Positions 41,842-54,400 of a DNA stretch of 64,000 nt are shown here, one piece after another (within the stretch, counting starts at the first letter, position 1; every line of letters starts with the position of its first letter). The notes under the pieces were generated by a model. The model saw only the letters and a list, made by a program, of their open reading frames with translations, was not told the DNA's origin and searched no databases. Made by a program: the position numbers and the translations under genes. The DNA is from Aeromonas jandaei (GTDB lineage: Bacteria > Pseudomonadota > Gammaproteobacteria > Enterobacterales > Aeromonadaceae): assembly GCF_037890695.1 (NCBI RefSeq), contig NZ_CP149571.1, positions 4,432,001 through 4,496,000 of the forward strand, written 5' to 3'.

Positions 41842-43797
41842 TCAGCCCAGATAGCTGGCGGCGAACTCCTGCGGCGGCAGCGGCCGGCTGAACAGGTAGC
41901 CCTGCAGACGATCGCAACCGGCATCGGTCAGCCACTGCTGCTGCTCCGGCGTCTCCACCCCCTCGGCCGTGATGCGGATACCGAGTTCATGGCCCAGCCC
42001 GATGACGGAACGCACGATAGCGGTCGTCGCCGTGTTGCTGGCAAGCCCCTGGGTAAAACTGCGGTCCAGCTTGAGGGTCGCGACCTTGAGCCGCGGCAGA
42101 TAGGCCAGCGAGCAGTAGCCGGTGCCGAAGTCATCGATGGCCAGCTGGAAGCCGGCAGCTATCAGGTTGTCGAGGTTGGTCTCTATCTGGTCGGCATTCT
42201 CCATCAGAACCCCTTCGGTGATCTCCAGCTCCAGCTGACTGGCCTTGAGCCCATGGCGGACGATACAACCCTGTACCAGCTCGCACAGGGCCGGATCACG
42301 AAATTGTAGCGGCGAGAGGTTGATGGAGAGCATCATCTCCGGGCAAGCCGCCTGCCACTGCGCCAGCTGGGCGCAGCCCTGCTCCAGCATCAACTGACCA
42401 AGCTGGCCGATCACCCCCATCTCTTCTGCCAGCGGAATGAACTCGTCGGGGGAGATCATCCCCAGCTCGGGATGAGGCCAGCGGCAGAGCAGCTCGGCGC
42501 CATGCAACCGGAGCGTTCTGCTGCAGACGATGGGTTGATAGACCGCAACCAGCTGAGCCGACTTGATGGCCAGTGGCAGCTGGGCCGCGATGAGCTGACG
42601 CCGCTTGAGCTTGGCATGGAGCTCAGGATCGAACAGGGTGGTGTAGTGCTGCTGCCGTTTGCCCTGCGCCAGTGCCGCCTCCGCATGGCTGAGCAGCCGT
42701 TCGGCATCATTGGCCTTGCCCTGAGCCAGCCCGAGGAAAACCGGGATCTGGATGCGGTGCTCTTCCACCTGATAGTGCTCCATCAGCTGCTGCTGCAACT
42801 GCTGGCTCCACCCTTGCAACGGCTCGTTGAGCTCGGGCAGCAGCAGGCTGAAGTCATCAGCCGCCACCCGGCACAGCAGCGAGCGCGGCGGCGCCAGCTG
42901 CTGCAGCCGCTTGGCTACCTGACTGAGCAGGCGATCGGCAATCCGAATCCCGAAGCGATCGTTGATCTCGCGAAAATGGTGCAGGTCGACCAGCACCAGC
43001 GTGGCATTGCGGCCACCGAGATGACGGCTGGTCTGCAGAAAGCGGGAGAGCTTGAGCAAGCCGGTCAGGCTGTCGTAGTGCTGCTCCTGTTGCAGCTGGG
43101 CCTGAGTGGTACGCAGCCCCGTGATATCGCGACCCAGCGTCAGCACGCCGAGGGAGTGGCCATCACCATCGGACACATCCACCCGGGTGATCTCCATATG
43201 CCGCCCCTTGCCACTGGCGTCCAGCAGACAACACTCTCCCTGATCCATCCCTTGCGGCGCAGAAAGGCGATAGGGGATCTGATGGCCCAGCACCTCCCCG
43301 GCTCGCTGTCCGATAAAGTCGAGAAACGCCTGATTGCACTCAAGCAGCACGCCGTTATGGTCATCGAAGCGGATAATATCGGGGATCGCATCCAGCAAAA
43401 ACCGCTGCAATACCTGCTGGTTCTTGACCGTCTGTTCGAGGTTTTTCCGTTGCGCAATCTCGTTGACCACGCCAAACACGGCATAAGGCTCGCCCTGCTG
43501 GTCATAGAGCGGCACCTTGTGGATCTCCATCCAGCTGGTGTTGCCACCGCTGTTGCAGTGGAGCTGCTGGTAAAGCAGCGGCTCCCCCTTCGCCAGCAGT
43601 TGTCTGTCCTCCTCGCCAAAGATGTCTCCCCACGGCATCTGCGCATTCGTCTTGCCGACCACCTCGGCAGGCGAGGGATAGCCTGCCTCGCAGGCAAACA
43701 TGCGGTTGGCAAAGAGGTAGCGCCCATGCTTATCCCGACAGAAGATACTCATTGGCAGATGGTCGATGATCTGCTGCAGCAGATCCGGGGTGAGCAT
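41842..43797 (-). CDS. PAS-PAS-GGDEF-EAL c-di-GMP phosphodiesterase
   Basis: A 651-residue soluble signalling protein. PAS domain 1 (about 1-120), PAS domain 2 (about 125-240), degenerate GGDEF (about 250-400, with AADDF in place of GGDEF, so no cyclase activity expected), and EAL (about 405-650). The EAL domain has IDDFGTGYCSLAYL, EITEGVLMEN, LKLDRSF and TAEGVETPEQ, so hydrolysis of c-di-GMP is likely, though the opening motif is ELL rather than EAL. PAS input suggests redox, light or small-ligand control. Start at ATG 43797 with no clear ribosome site; a GTG 9 bases earlier or the in-frame ATG at 43887 are alternatives. Confidence 0.88.
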   Translation of the reverse strand: MLTPDLLQQIIDHLPMSIFCRDKHGRYLFANRMFACEAGYPSPAEVVGKTNAQMPWGDIFGEEDRQLLAKGEPLLYQQLHCNSGGNTSWMEIHKVPLYDQQGEPYAVFGVVNEIAQRKNLEQTVKNQQVLQRFLLDAIPDIIRFDDHNGVLLECNQAFLDFIGQRAGEVLGHQIPYRLSAPQGMDQGECCLLDASGKGRHMEITRVDVSDGDGHSLGVLTLGRDITGLRTTQAQLQQEQHYDSLTGLLKLSRFLQTSRHLGGRNATLVLVDLHHFREINDRFGIRIADRLLSQVAKRLQQLAPPRSLLCRVAADDFSLLLPELNEPLQGWSQQLQQQLMEHYQVEEHRIQIPVFLGLAQGKANDAERLLSHAEAALAQGKRQQHYTTLFDPELHAKLKRRQLIAAQLPLAIKSAQLVAVYQPIVCSRTLRLHGAELLCRWPHPELGMISPDEFIPLAEEMGVIGQLGQLMLEQGCAQLAQWQAACPEMMLSINLSPLQFRDPALCELVQGCIVRHGLKASQLELEITEGVLMENADQIETNLDNLIAAGFQLAIDDFGTGYCSLAYLPRLKVATLKLDRSFTQGLASNTATTAIVRSVIGLGHELGIRITAEGVETPEQQQWLTDAGCDRLQGYLFSRPLPPQEFAASYLG

Positions 43798-43982
43798 GTT
43801 GTTCACAGGGACGCTTATGGAGGAATTTCGAGCAAATCTATGATAGCAAACCGGTTTTGTAAAGCGACCTGACTGGCACAATAACACGCTCGATGCAGGA
43901 TGCTTGCTGACAGAGATTGTCGCTCCGGAGATAATAGGCGCCGGTTGGCCAATGGCCGGATGAAATGGACGAGAGAAAGAAG

Positions 43983-44477
43983 ATGAAAAAGATTATGGGA
44001 GGCGCTCTGGCGCTGCTGCTGGTCGGTTGTGCCGGTGACAACAATGGTGGTGAAGAGTACCGCTACAACCCGCCGATTGCCAAGGCGACCAACAATACCC
44101 AGGAGATGGCGATCCCGGTTGACCTGGTATGGGCCCGTGCCGAGAAGTGGTTCACCGATCACGGCCTCAACATCGAAAACAGCCAGCGCGGTTCCGGCCT
44201 GATGACCGCCAACGTCGAGCACTCTGCCGACGGTCTGGAGTGGCTGGATTGCGGCACCATGGGCTCCAAAGTAGCACTGGGTAACCCCAACCTGCAGATC
44301 AACCTGATCATCACCCAGAGCGGCAACAGCAGCGTGGCGACCGTCAACGTCAAGGGCAACACCGAGCTGTTCTTCGTTGAGTCCTCAGGCGAGCGCGTAC
44401 CGGCCCCCTCCATCAAGCCGGTCTGCGTCTCCCGCGGCACCCTGGAGCAGAGCCTGTTCGCCACCCTCGGCAACTGA
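43983..44477 (+). CDS. Unclassified lipoprotein
   Basis: A 164-residue lipoprotein. Signal peptide MKKIMGGALALLLVGC, lipidation Cys near residue 16, then a Gly/Asn-rich linker. The rest is one domain (VDLVWARAEKWFTDHGLNIENS, RGSGLMTANVEH, SVATVNVKGNTELFF, and two Cys in DCGTMG and PVCVSRG, perhaps a disulfide). The alternating pattern slightly resembles a BamC-type domain, but I do not assign it. GAGAGAAAG lies before the ATG at 43983. Convergent with the adhesin gene, with a shared terminator. Confidence 0.65.
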   Translation: MKKIMGGALALLLVGCAGDNNGGEEYRYNPPIAKATNNTQEMAIPVDLVWARAEKWFTDHGLNIENSQRGSGLMTANVEHSADGLEWLDCGTMGSKVALGNPNLQINLIITQSGNSSVATVNVKGNTELFFVESSGERVPAPSIKPVCVSRGTLEQSLFATLGN

Positions 44478-44497
44478 TTTTTCTTCACTTCAAAATA

Positions 44498-44527
44498 AAA
44501 AAGCGGCAGATTTCTCTGCCGCTTTTT
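44498..44527. terminator. Bidirectional terminator
   Basis: 13-bp stem AAAAAGCGGCAGA / TCTGCCGCTTTTT with TTTC loop; T runs both ways, serving the lipoprotein and the giant adhesin gene. Confidence 0.9.
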
Positions 44528-44550
44528 ATTGCGTAGCTATTAGTTAGTGC

Positions 44551-47500
44551 TTATGGCTTGTCAATATCGAGCATGTGATTATTCAACATGTAATCGATCA
44601 CCTGATTGGACGTGGTCGCCGAACCGCCCGTCAGCGTGCCAAAGGTGTGGTTCATCAACACGATTTCTTGGGTAATCGCAGAAGTAGAGCTGCCCTCCCT
44701 GACCTGCAGATGCCCCCCTTCATTGTCCTCAAACACCGAGAGCAGGCTCTTCAGATCGTTCTGGTTGCGAGAACCGTCGTGATCCAGCAGATCGCGCAGA
44801 TCCAGTTTGTCACCTTCCGAAAGATTGACTGTGCCTGACCCCTTGTTGAAGTCCATGATGTAATCCTTGGTCAGAGAACCGGATACAGTATCCCCCTGAT
44901 TCCAGACGAAAGTATCTGAGCCGCCGTCACCACGCATCACATCGTTGCCGAGCCCACCGATCAGGATATCGTTCCCCAGACCGCCACGCAGTGCATCGTT
45001 GTGACTGCCGCCATCGATATAGTCGTCACCGGTACCACCAAACAAGATATCCGAACCTGATTGTCCGTAGATCTTGTCATTACCGCTACCGCCATTGACC
45101 ACATCTGCTTTGCTACTGCTGACATCAACACTCAGCAACAGACCGTCGCCATCGAGCATGGCATCAGTGCCAGACAAGCTGCCTGTCATGATGTGATGAG
45201 CCTTGAGCTGAGCTACCGTCAGTTGCAACGAATCGTCGGTACCAAATCCATCCGCCCCGGTTTTGCCTGCATAGATCACATCGTTGCCGCTGCCGGTTTC
45301 GATGTGGTCATTGCCTGCACCACCACTGACGACCTGATCGAGGCTCCCTTTGTTGTAACTGATACCGGTATGCACATGGTCTGTACCGCCGTTACTGGTG
45401 GTGACCTCGCCCAGCAGATTCCCACCAAAGGCAACATCCAGGCGATCAGGGTTAGCCGCATTTTCGCCATTGCGCACAACGATAGAGTCGTTGAGGTCGG
45501 TACCATCTACCGTCAACGGCAGATGAACCGGTACCCCGTTGCTGTCCACCGGATTGACGCTGATGGTCAGAGTACTGTTGGTAGTGTCGCCATCGCCATC
45601 CCGCACGCTGTAGCTGAACACCTCGCGTGCATCAGCCGGGATTTGGCTGCCATTCTTGGTGACCTGATAGGTATAGGCACCGTTGGCCAGAATGGTCAGC
45701 ACCCCGTACAGACCAACTACCTGGGTACCCGCACCATTGGTATAGGTGGTCGAGCTGCTGCCTACTCCGTAGCCAATGACACTCAAACCACCATCAGCAC
45801 CGGCAAGATCGTTGGCCAGCACATTGCCTGTAGTCTGTGGCAACTGATAACCAGAACCCTCTACCAACTTGACGATCAGATCGAAGCTGTTGCTGGCATT
45901 TTCGTTGGTGTAGATAGTCTTCACTACGTTGCCACCGGTATCGCGGAAGCCCAGCACCTCAAGACTGTAGACCTTGCCTTCAAAGTTGAAGCTCGCGGTC
46001 GCAGTTCCGATAGTGATGATATCTCGCGGATCGGCCCCATCGTTTGGCGTTTCGTTGTGATTAAAGTTGATGGTGACAGTCACGGGAGTCACTCTTCCCA
46101 TGGAATCGGTGACCGAGAATATCGCCTTCATGGTGACAGCACTAATCGATGTACCGGAAGAGATCGGATAGTTGTAGTGGGTAAAGGTACCCAACTTGAT
46201 CTCTTCGTTGAGCGGGATCTGCCCATTCAGCGCAGCATCGTTGTCAGCGAATCCGTAACCTGACTTAACTTCATTCTTGCCACCCCAGCGGATCTGATCA
46301 TTGGCCGAGTCGTTATCCGGACCATCGAAATACTCCAGATTCTTACCACCAACAACATTGATCCAGGACGCCTCAACACCGGAGAACTGGAACGAATCTA
46401 CCACCACGTTAAGCGTGGCATCATCGACCACAGCAACCGGCACATCATCACGCACGGCCACATCGAAAGAGCCGCTCGCAGTGTCGGAACCAGCTTTGCT
46501 CACCTCATAATTCACCGTGAGACGCAGCTCATCCTGACTGCTCAATACGCTGCTTTGACCATCCACAAGGTGGCTGAGCGGCTTGATCAGGGTGAAGGTA
46601 TAGCTCGGTGGATTCGAATTGTTGTCTACCGTTACGGTAAAGGCCACATTGGCCGGGTTGGTTCCAAAGTAACCTTTGAGACCCGCACCATCCTGCACCA
46701 CATTCACGGGCTGGCCATCAATGCCGGTAATGCCGCTCAAGCCGGTAATGCTGACCAGCTTGAGCTGAACGCCGGATACGTTGCTACCATTGCCATCGGT
46801 AACCTGCAGCGATTGGGTAACCGAGAGCGGACCGCTGGTCGGCGCCCCGACAGGCTCGGGCAAACCGGCGTTGCCACCAGACAAACCATCCTCATCAACC
46901 AGACCGACACCGAGCCGCACCGAGAGATCATTGTCGACTATGGTGCCGGTACCGGAAACGCCCCCTACCGAGATCGCCAGCGTTTCTGTGAACTCGGGCA
47001 GTGTGTCGTTTACCGTATTCAGCGATACAGTGAAACTCGATACTCCGGCAGGCACGGTTATCTTGCCGGTGGTGCTGTTGTAGGTCACCCCGTTGGTAAA
47101 CTGCAAAGCTCCCCAATCAGCACTGCTGGCAGCATGAGCACCGCTGCCAGCAATGGAGAGGCTGTACTCGGTAGCCACATTGGTCGCCCCGCTCAGGGTG
47201 ACAACATGTTGCAGAGCCCCCCCCTCAGTCACACTGGCATTCGACACCCCCATTACATCGGGGCGAACCAGCGGATTGACCGCGAAACTGCCTTGCGAGC
47301 CATCACCATCGCGATCGTAAGCTTTAAATGTAAAGTCAATATCACCGTCAGCAGGACGCTGCATCTCGGCATACTGGAAGAACTCCCATTTGCCTGTGGC
47401 AGGTGTGAACTCCATCTTAAAGATCAGACTGCCATTGCTGTCTTTACCAAGCAGGGTATTAGCCCCATCGGCGGTGATCGCGATAGCCAGACCGGCAACT

Positions 47501-48471
47501 GTCTTGAGGCCGGATTCGACCGTACCGGTGACCAGTTCGAAACGTCCTTTACCATCAGCCCCCCACTGCGGATCGAGCGTGCCCGAACCATAGGCAATCG
47601 CCTGCGGGGTAGAGGAACCAAGGAACTCGATAGACTTGACAGTAAAGTCACTGTTGTCACCCCAGCTGGCCGACTTGCCGTTATCGGTCGCCTTGATCAC
47701 CATGGTGTCAAAACCGCCCTGCTGAACCTGGAAGTTGGCAGCATAATCACCATTGGCAGCATTCGAGCTGAATGTCTGTGTTGCAACCAGTTTACCGTCG
47801 CGCCAGAACTCGACCACACCGCACTCGAGTTCTGCACCATAGATCTTGCTGAACTCGATCTTGGCGCCATATGCCACAGTACCCGCATCCAGCTTGATCA
47901 CCAACTCCTCGGATACACTCGAACCATCAGCAAATTTGCGGAAATCGATCTCATTATCAATGTTGTGATAAGGCGCGCTCGTGCTCTTGACGCCTAGCCC
48001 GTCAACGGACGCATTGACCTTGGCATCAACGAGCCTGGAGGAAGTCGAAGACTCGAATCCCCGTGCCGTGATAGTGAATTTGCCCGCATCAATGCTGCCG
48101 CTATCCCCGACATACCCGGTCAGGCTGAACTTGCCGGTCAACACATCCGGGATACTGGTTTTCACCAGAGATACTGCCGCCATGTCACCAGCGATTGGCG
48201 CGTCATCCTCAACTGTGATAGGCAGCGAACCGACCGTAGTGCTCTGTCCATCAGAAACAGAAACTCCGACGTTGAAGCTCAGCGTGTCCTCGGCACCAGT
48301 CACCGGATGATCGAGAGCTCCTTTCAGAGTAACGTCATAGCCCCAATCTCCTTTAGTACTTCCTGCAGGCGCGGTCAGTTTGACATCAAGCACAGCCTTA
48401 TAGTCCGCACCACCCAAGGTACCGGTATACCCGGTCAACACTTTACCTGATGCATCCCAGTTCCACTTCAC
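44551..48471 (-). CDS. Adhesin C-terminal fragment (RTX and secretion region)
   Basis: A 1,306-codon open frame; its first ATG is at 48471, so it is a fragment, not a natural start. It holds Ig-like/Calx-beta-like modules (for example [17 protein letters not shown] to DNDLSVRL, about residues 410-520), cadherin-like linkers with NDTLPEFTE, and a run of RTX nonapeptides near residues 1045-1175 ([37 protein letters not shown]). Then comes a T1SS-type tail with the DFNKGSG / LDLRDLL pattern and the ending [15 protein letters not shown] repeats bind calcium and fold the protein outside the cell. Confidence 0.8.
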   Translation of the reverse strand: MKWNWDASGKVLTGYTGTLGGADYKAVLDVKLTAPAGSTKGDWGYDVTLKGALDHPVTGAEDTLSFNVGVSVSDGQSTTVGSLPITVEDDAPIAGDMAAVSLVKTSIPDVLTGKFSLTGYVGDSGSIDAGKFTITARGFESSTSSRLVDAKVNASVDGLGVKSTSAPYHNIDNEIDFRKFADGSSVSEELVIKLDAGTVAYGAKIEFSKIYGAELECGVVEFWRDGKLVATQTFSSNAANGDYAANFQVQQGGFDTMVIKATDNGKSASWGDNSDFTVKSIEFLGSSTPQAIAYGSGTLDPQWGADGKGRFELVTGTVESGLKTVAGLAIAITADGANTLLGKDSNGSLIFKMEFTPATGKWEFFQYAEMQRPADGDIDFTFKAYDRDGDGSQGSFAVNPLVRPDVMGVSNASVTEGGALQHVVTLSGATNVATEYSLSIAGSGAHAASSADWGALQFTNGVTYNSTTGKITVPAGVSSFTVSLNTVNDTLPEFTETLAISVGGVSGTGTIVDNDLSVRLGVGLVDEDGLSGGNAGLPEPVGAPTSGPLSVTQSLQVTDGNGSNVSGVQLKLVSITGLSGITGIDGQPVNVVQDGAGLKGYFGTNPANVAFTVTVDNNSNPPSYTFTLIKPLSHLVDGQSSVLSSQDELRLTVNYEVSKAGSDTASGSFDVAVRDDVPVAVVDDATLNVVVDSFQFSGVEASWINVVGGKNLEYFDGPDNDSANDQIRWGGKNEVKSGYGFADNDAALNGQIPLNEEIKLGTFTHYNYPISSGTSISAVTMKAIFSVTDSMGRVTPVTVTINFNHNETPNDGADPRDIITIGTATASFNFEGKVYSLEVLGFRDTGGNVVKTIYTNENASNSFDLIVKLVEGSGYQLPQTTGNVLANDLAGADGGLSVIGYGVGSSSTTYTNGAGTQVVGLYGVLTILANGAYTYQVTKNGSQIPADAREVFSYSVRDGDGDTTNSTLTISVNPVDSNGVPVHLPLTVDGTDLNDSIVVRNGENAANPDRLDVAFGGNLLGEVTTSNGGTDHVHTGISYNKGSLDQVVSGGAGNDHIETGSGNDVIYAGKTGADGFGTDDSLQLTVAQLKAHHIMTGSLSGTDAMLDGDGLLLSVDVSSSKADVVNGGSGNDKIYGQSGSDILFGGTGDDYIDGGSHNDALRGGLGNDILIGGLGNDVMRGDGGSDTFVWNQGDTVSGSLTKDYIMDFNKGSGTVNLSEGDKLDLRDLLDHDGSRNQNDLKSLLSVFEDNEGGHLQVREGSSTSAITQEIVLMNHTFGTLTGGSATTSNQVIDYMLNNHMLDIDKP

Positions 48472-51400
48472 ATCCAGCCCGCCGGACTTGAGTCCGGATC
48501 GAGCCAGAGAGGCTGACCGTCACGCTACTGCTATCGACATCCCCCACGGTAATAGTGCCGCTGGCGACGGTCGCATTGGTGGTATCTGTATTACCTGCGT
48601 TATCAGGCAACCCGTTGGCCAACCCCTCTTCGGACACCACCGCAGGTTTATTGATCACCACGGTAGGGGGAGCGTCGTTGTCCACAATGACGGTCTCAGC
48701 ACTACCTTTTCCATTTACTATCGAAATAGCTTCAAATGCTGAATTGATCTTCACACCACTGATAGTGACAGCAAGCTTTTCATCCATCTCATAAATGGTG
48801 TCGTTTACTGTAGTAACAGTAAATTCGGCTTTGCCGTTTGCACCGATGGTCACGCTGGCCGGACGACCGCTGGTGTCGCCATCATTGGCCGCCGCCCCGC
48901 TCCATGCCAAGTTCAGGGTCACCACTTTGCCTGCCGGCAGTGTCACGGCATTGCCGTCCTTGTCCACCAGGCTCACGGTGTATTTGAGCGCGCCACCTTC
49001 CACCACGCTGGATTGATCCACCTCGATCTGGGCATACACGGTGTCTTCCGCTCCCGGTACCGCCTCGTCAGTGATGGTGGTGGTCACCGCACCCGGCAGC
49101 GCCGGCGCCTTCTCGTAGCCACCGCCACTGGTGCCGCTCACGCTCACCTTGAACTGCTCGGCCGGCTCGGCATAGACGTCATCCTTGGTCGCCACGTCGA
49201 AGCTCACCGAGGTGGTCCCCGCCTTGATGACCACATCTCGGGTCACCGCCTGGACATCCCCCTCGTCGGTGGTGATATGGCCCACCACCACCTTGACGGT
49301 CAGATCGGTTTTCGGTGCATCGCTGATGCTCAGGGTGTAGCTCGCCTTGCCCCCCTCGACCACATTGGCATCGCCGGTCAGGGTCAGGGTCGGGGCATCC
49401 TTCGGCTGGTCAGGGCTGCCATCCTCGTCAGTGATGGTGGTGGTCACCGCACCCGGCAGCGCCGGCGCCTTCTCGTAGCCACCGCCACTGGTGCCGCTCA
49501 CGCTCACCCGGAACTGCTCGGCCGGCTCGGCATAGACGTCATCCTTGGTCGCCACGTCGAAGCTCACCGAGGTGGTCCCCGCCTTGATGACCACATCGCG
49601 GGTCACCGCCTGGACATCCCCCTCGTCGGTGGTGATATGGCCCACCACCACCTTGACGGTCAGATCGGTTTTCGGTGCATCGCTGATGCTCAGGGTGTAG
49701 CTCGCCTTGCCCCCCTCGACCACATTGGCATCGCCGGTCAGGGTCAGGGTCGGGGCATCCTTCGGCTGGTCAGGGCTGCCATCCTCGTCAGTGATGGTGG
49801 TGGTCACCGCACCCGGCAGCGCCGGCGCCTTCTCGTAGCCACCGCCACTGGTGCCGCTCACGCTCACCTTGAACTGCTCGGCCGGCTCGGCATAGACGTC
49901 ATCCTTGGTCGCCACGTCGAAGCTCACCGAGGTGGTGCCCGCCTTGATGACCACATCGCGGGTCACCGCCTGGACATCCCCCTCGTCGGTGGTGATATGG
50001 CCCACCACCACCTTGACGGTCAGATCGGTTTTCGGTGCATCGCTGATGCTCAGGGTGTAGCTCGCCTTGCCCCCCTCAACCACATTGGCATCGCCGGTCA
50101 GGGTCAGGGTCGGGGCATCCTTCGGCTGGTCAGGGCTGCCATCCTCGTCAGTGATGGTGGTGGTCACCGCACCCGGCAGCGCCGGCGCCTTCTCGTAGCC
50201 ACCGCCACTGGTGCCGCTCACGCTCACCCGGAACTGCTCGGCCGGCTCGGCATAGACGTCATCCTTGGTCGCCACGTCGAAGCTCACCGAGGTGGTGCCC
50301 GCCTTGATGACCACATCGCGGGTCACCGCCTGGACATCCCCCTCGTCGGTGGTGATATGGCCCACCACCACCTTGACGGTCAGATCGGTTTTCGGTGCAT
50401 CGCTGATGCTCAGGGTGTAGCTCGCCTTGCCCCCCTCAACCACATTGGCATCGCCGGTCAGGGTCAGGGTCGGGGCATCCTTCGGCTGGTCAGGGCTGCC
50501 ATCCTCGTCAGTGATGGTGGTGGTCACCGCACCCGGCAGCGCCGGCGCCTTCTCGTAGCCACCGCCACTGGTGCCGCTCACGCTCACCCGGAACTGCTCG
50601 GCCGGCTCGGCATAGACGTCATCCTTGGTCGCCACGTCGAAGCTCACCGAGGTGGTGCCCGCCTTGATGACCACATCGCGGGTCACCGCCTGGACATCCC
50701 CCTCGTCGGTGGTGATATGGCCCACCACCACCTTGACGGTCAGATCGGTTTTCGGTGCATCGCTGATGCTCAGGGTGTAGCTCGCCTTGCCCCCCTCAAC
50801 CACATTGGCATCGCCGGTCAGGGTCAGGGTCGGGGCATCCTTCGGCTGGTCAGGGCTGCCATCCTCGTCAGTGATGGTGGTGGTCACCGCACCCGGCAGC
50901 GCCGGCGCCTTCTCGTAGCCACCGCCACTGGTGCCGCTCACGCTCACCCGGAACTGCTCGGCCGGCTCGGCATAGACGTCATCCTTGGTCGCCACGTCGA
51001 AGCTCACCGAGGTGGTCCCCGCCTTGATGACCACATCGCGGGTCACCGCCTGGACATCCCCCTCGTCGGTGGTGATATGGCCCACCACCACCTTGACGGT
51101 CAGATCGGTTTTCGGTGCATCGCTGATGCTCAGGGTGTAGCTCGCCTTGCCCCCCTCGACCACATTGGCATCGCCGGTCAGGGTCAGGGTCGGGGCATCC
51201 TTCGGCTGGTCAGGGCTGCCATCCTCGTCAGTGATGGTGGTGGTCACCGCACCCGGCAGCGCCGGCGCCTTCTCGTAGCCACCGCCACTGGTGCCGCTCA
51301 CGCTCACCTTGAACTGCTCGGCCGGCTCGGCATAGACGTCATCCTTGGTCGCCACGTCGAAGCTCACCGAGGTGGTCCCCGCCTTGATGACCACATCGCG

Positions 51401-54400
51401 GGTCACCGCCTGGACATCCCCCTCGTCGGTGGTGATATGGCCCACCACCACCTTGACGGTCAGATCGGTTTTCGGTGCATCGCTGATGCTCAGGGTGTAG
51501 CTCGCCTTGCCCCCCTCAACCACATTGGCATCGCCGGTCAGGGTCAGGGTCGGGGCATCCTTCGGCTGGTCAGGGCTGCCATCCTCGTCAGTGATGGTGG
51601 TGGTCACCGCACCCGGCAGCGCCGGCGCCTTCTCGTAGCCACCGCCACTGGTGCCGCTCACGCTCACCCGGAACTGCTCGGCCGGCTCGGCATAGACGTC
51701 ATCCTTGGTCGCCACGTCGAAGCTCACCGAGGTGGTCCCCGCCTTGATGACCACATCGCGGGTCACCGCCTGGACATCCCCCTCGTCGGTGGTGATATGG
51801 CCCACCACCACCTTGACGGTCAGATCGGTTTTCGGTGCATCGCTGATGCTCAGGGTGTAGCTCGCCTTGCCCCCCTCAACCACATTGGCATCGCCGGTCA
51901 GGGTCAGGGTCGGGGCATCCTTCGGCTGGTCAGGGCTGCCATCCTCGTCAGTGATGGTGGTGGTCACCGCACCCGGCAGCGCCGGCGCCTTCTCGTAGCC
52001 ACCGCCACTGGTGCCGCTCACGCTCACCCGGAACTGCTCGGCCGGCTCGGCATAGACGTCATCCTTGGTCGCCACGTCGAAGCTCACCGAGGTGGTCCCC
52101 GCCTTGATGACCACATCGCGGGTCACCGCCTGGACATCCCCCTCGTCGGTGGTGATATGGCCCACCACCACCTTGACGGTCAGATCGGTTTTCGGTGCAT
52201 CGCTGATGCTCAGGGTGTAGCTCGCCTTGCCCCCCTCGACCACATTGGCATCGCCGGTCAGGGTCAGGGTCGGGGCATCCTTCGGCTGGTCAGGGCTGCC
52301 ATCCTCGTCAGTGATGGTGGTGGTCACCGCACCCGGCAGCGCCGGCGCCTTCTCGTAGCCACCGCCACTGGTGCCGCTCACGCTCACCCGGAACTGCTCG
52401 GCCGGCTCGGCATAGACGTCATCCTTGGTCGCCACGTCGAAGCTCACCGAGGTGGTCCCCGCCTTGATGACCACATCGCGGGTCACCGCCTGGACATCCC
52501 CCTCGTCGGTGGTGATATGGCCCACCACCACCTTGACGGTCAGATCGGTTTTCGGTGCATCGCTGATGCTCAGGGTGTAGCTCGCCTTGCCCCCCTCGAC
52601 CACATTGGCATCGCCGGTCAGGGTCAGGGTCGGGGCATCCTTCGGCTGGTCAGGGCTGCCATCCTCGTCAGTGATGGTGGTGGTCACCGCACCCGGCAGC
52701 GCCGGCGCCTTCTCGTAGCCACCGCCACTGGTGCCGCTCACGCTCACCTTGAACTGCTCGGCCGGCTCGGCATAGACGTCATCCTTGGTCGCCACGTCGA
52801 AGCTCACCGAGGTGGTCCCCGCCTTGATGACCACATCGCGGGTCACCGCCTGGACATCCCCCTCGTCGGTGGTGATATGGCCCACCACCACCTTGACGGT
52901 CAGATCGGTTTTCGGTGCATCGCTGATGCTCAGGGTGTAGCTCGCCTTGCCCCCCTCGACCACATTGGCATCGCCAGTCAGGGTCAGAGTCGGTAAATCC
53001 TGATCATCCACCACTGTATTGGTGATGGTGCCAGTGCTAACCACATTCTCGTAATTGCCACCACTGGTCTTGTCGATAGTGACGCTCAGTAACTCTTCAC
53101 CTTGCTGATAAATGTCATCTCCACGAACCGGTACCGGGTCACTGTTAGCGCTGCTGCTGCCCACCGGAATGGTGATCACCACCCCGTTGGAGAGGGTCAC
53201 GGTCAGCGGGCTGCCGGTGACCGGGTTGCTGACGCTGGCGGTGTAGACAATGCTGCCGCCCTCGGTCACGGTCTGGCCGTTGGTGGCCGAGCTCAGGGTC
53301 ACCGTGGTGGTGTCCACGGTGTCGGCCACCTCGGTGGTCACCTTGCTGCTGGTGTCCAGCTGCTCGTAGTTGCCACCGCTGCTGCCGGTGATGCTCACCG
53401 TCAGGCTGCTGCCATCTTTGTAAACGTCGTCACTCGGGGCATCGACCGTCACGCTGCCGCTCAGCTCGCCCGCCTTGATGGTGATGCTGGCGCCGTTGGA
53501 CAGGGTCAGCACCAGGTCACTCTGCGGGGCGTTGTTGACACTGGCGCTGTAGGTGATCTGCCCACCTTCGTTGACCTGCGCCGGTGCGCTCAGGGTCACC
53601 GTGGTGGTGTCCACGGTGTCGGCCACCTCGGTGGTCACCTTGCTGCTGGTGTCCAGCTGCTCGTAGTTGCCACCGCTGCTGCCGGTGATGCTCACCGTCA
53701 GGCTGCTGCCATCTTTGTAAACGTCGTCACTCGGGGCATCGACCGTCACGCTGCCGCTCAGCTCGCCCGCCTTGATGGTGATGCTGGCGCCGTTGGACAG
53801 GGTCAGTACCAGGTCACTCTGCGGGGCATTGTTGACACTGGCGCTGTAGGTGATCTGCCCACCTTCGTTGACCTGCGCCGGTGCGCTCAGGGTCACCGTG
53901 GTGGTGTCCACGGTGTCGGCCACCTCGGTGGTCACCTTGCTGCTGGTGTCCAGCTGCTCGTAGTTGCCACCGCTGCTGCCGGTGATGCTCACCGTCAGGC
54001 TGCTGCCATCTTTGTAAACGTCGTCACTCGGGGCATCGACCGTCACGCTGCCGCTCAGCTCGCCCGCCTTGATGGTGATGCTGGCGCCGTTGGACAGGGT
54101 CAGCACCAGGTCACTCTGCGGGGCGTTGTTGACACTGGCGCTGTAGGTGATCTGCCCACCTTCGTTGACCTGCGCCGGTGCGCTCAGGGTCACCGTGGTG
54201 GTGTCCACGGTGTCGGCCACCTCGGTGGTCACCTTGCTGCTGGTGTCCAGCTGCTCGTAGTTGCCACCGCTGCTGCCGGTGATGCTCACCGTCAGGCTGC
54301 TGCCATCTTTGTAAACGTCGTCACTCGGGGCATCGACCGTCACGCTGCCGCTCAGCTCGCCCGCCTTGATGGTGATGCTGGCGCCGTTGGACAGGGTCAG

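Noticed and set aside
45061..47997. Two long plus-strand frames opposite the adhesin C-terminus
   Set aside because: They lie antisense to clear Ig-like and RTX coding sequence and show no family features.
48485..48500. Programmed ribosomal frameshift in the adhesin
   Set aside because: No slippery heptamer or strong downstream stem at the junction; an indel is simpler.
49013..52996. A 1,327-codon open frame on the plus strand over the 11-copy array
   Set aside because: It is antisense to the adhesin. Because the repeat length is a multiple of three, one stop-free frame in one unit stays open across all units. No ribosome site or known domain.
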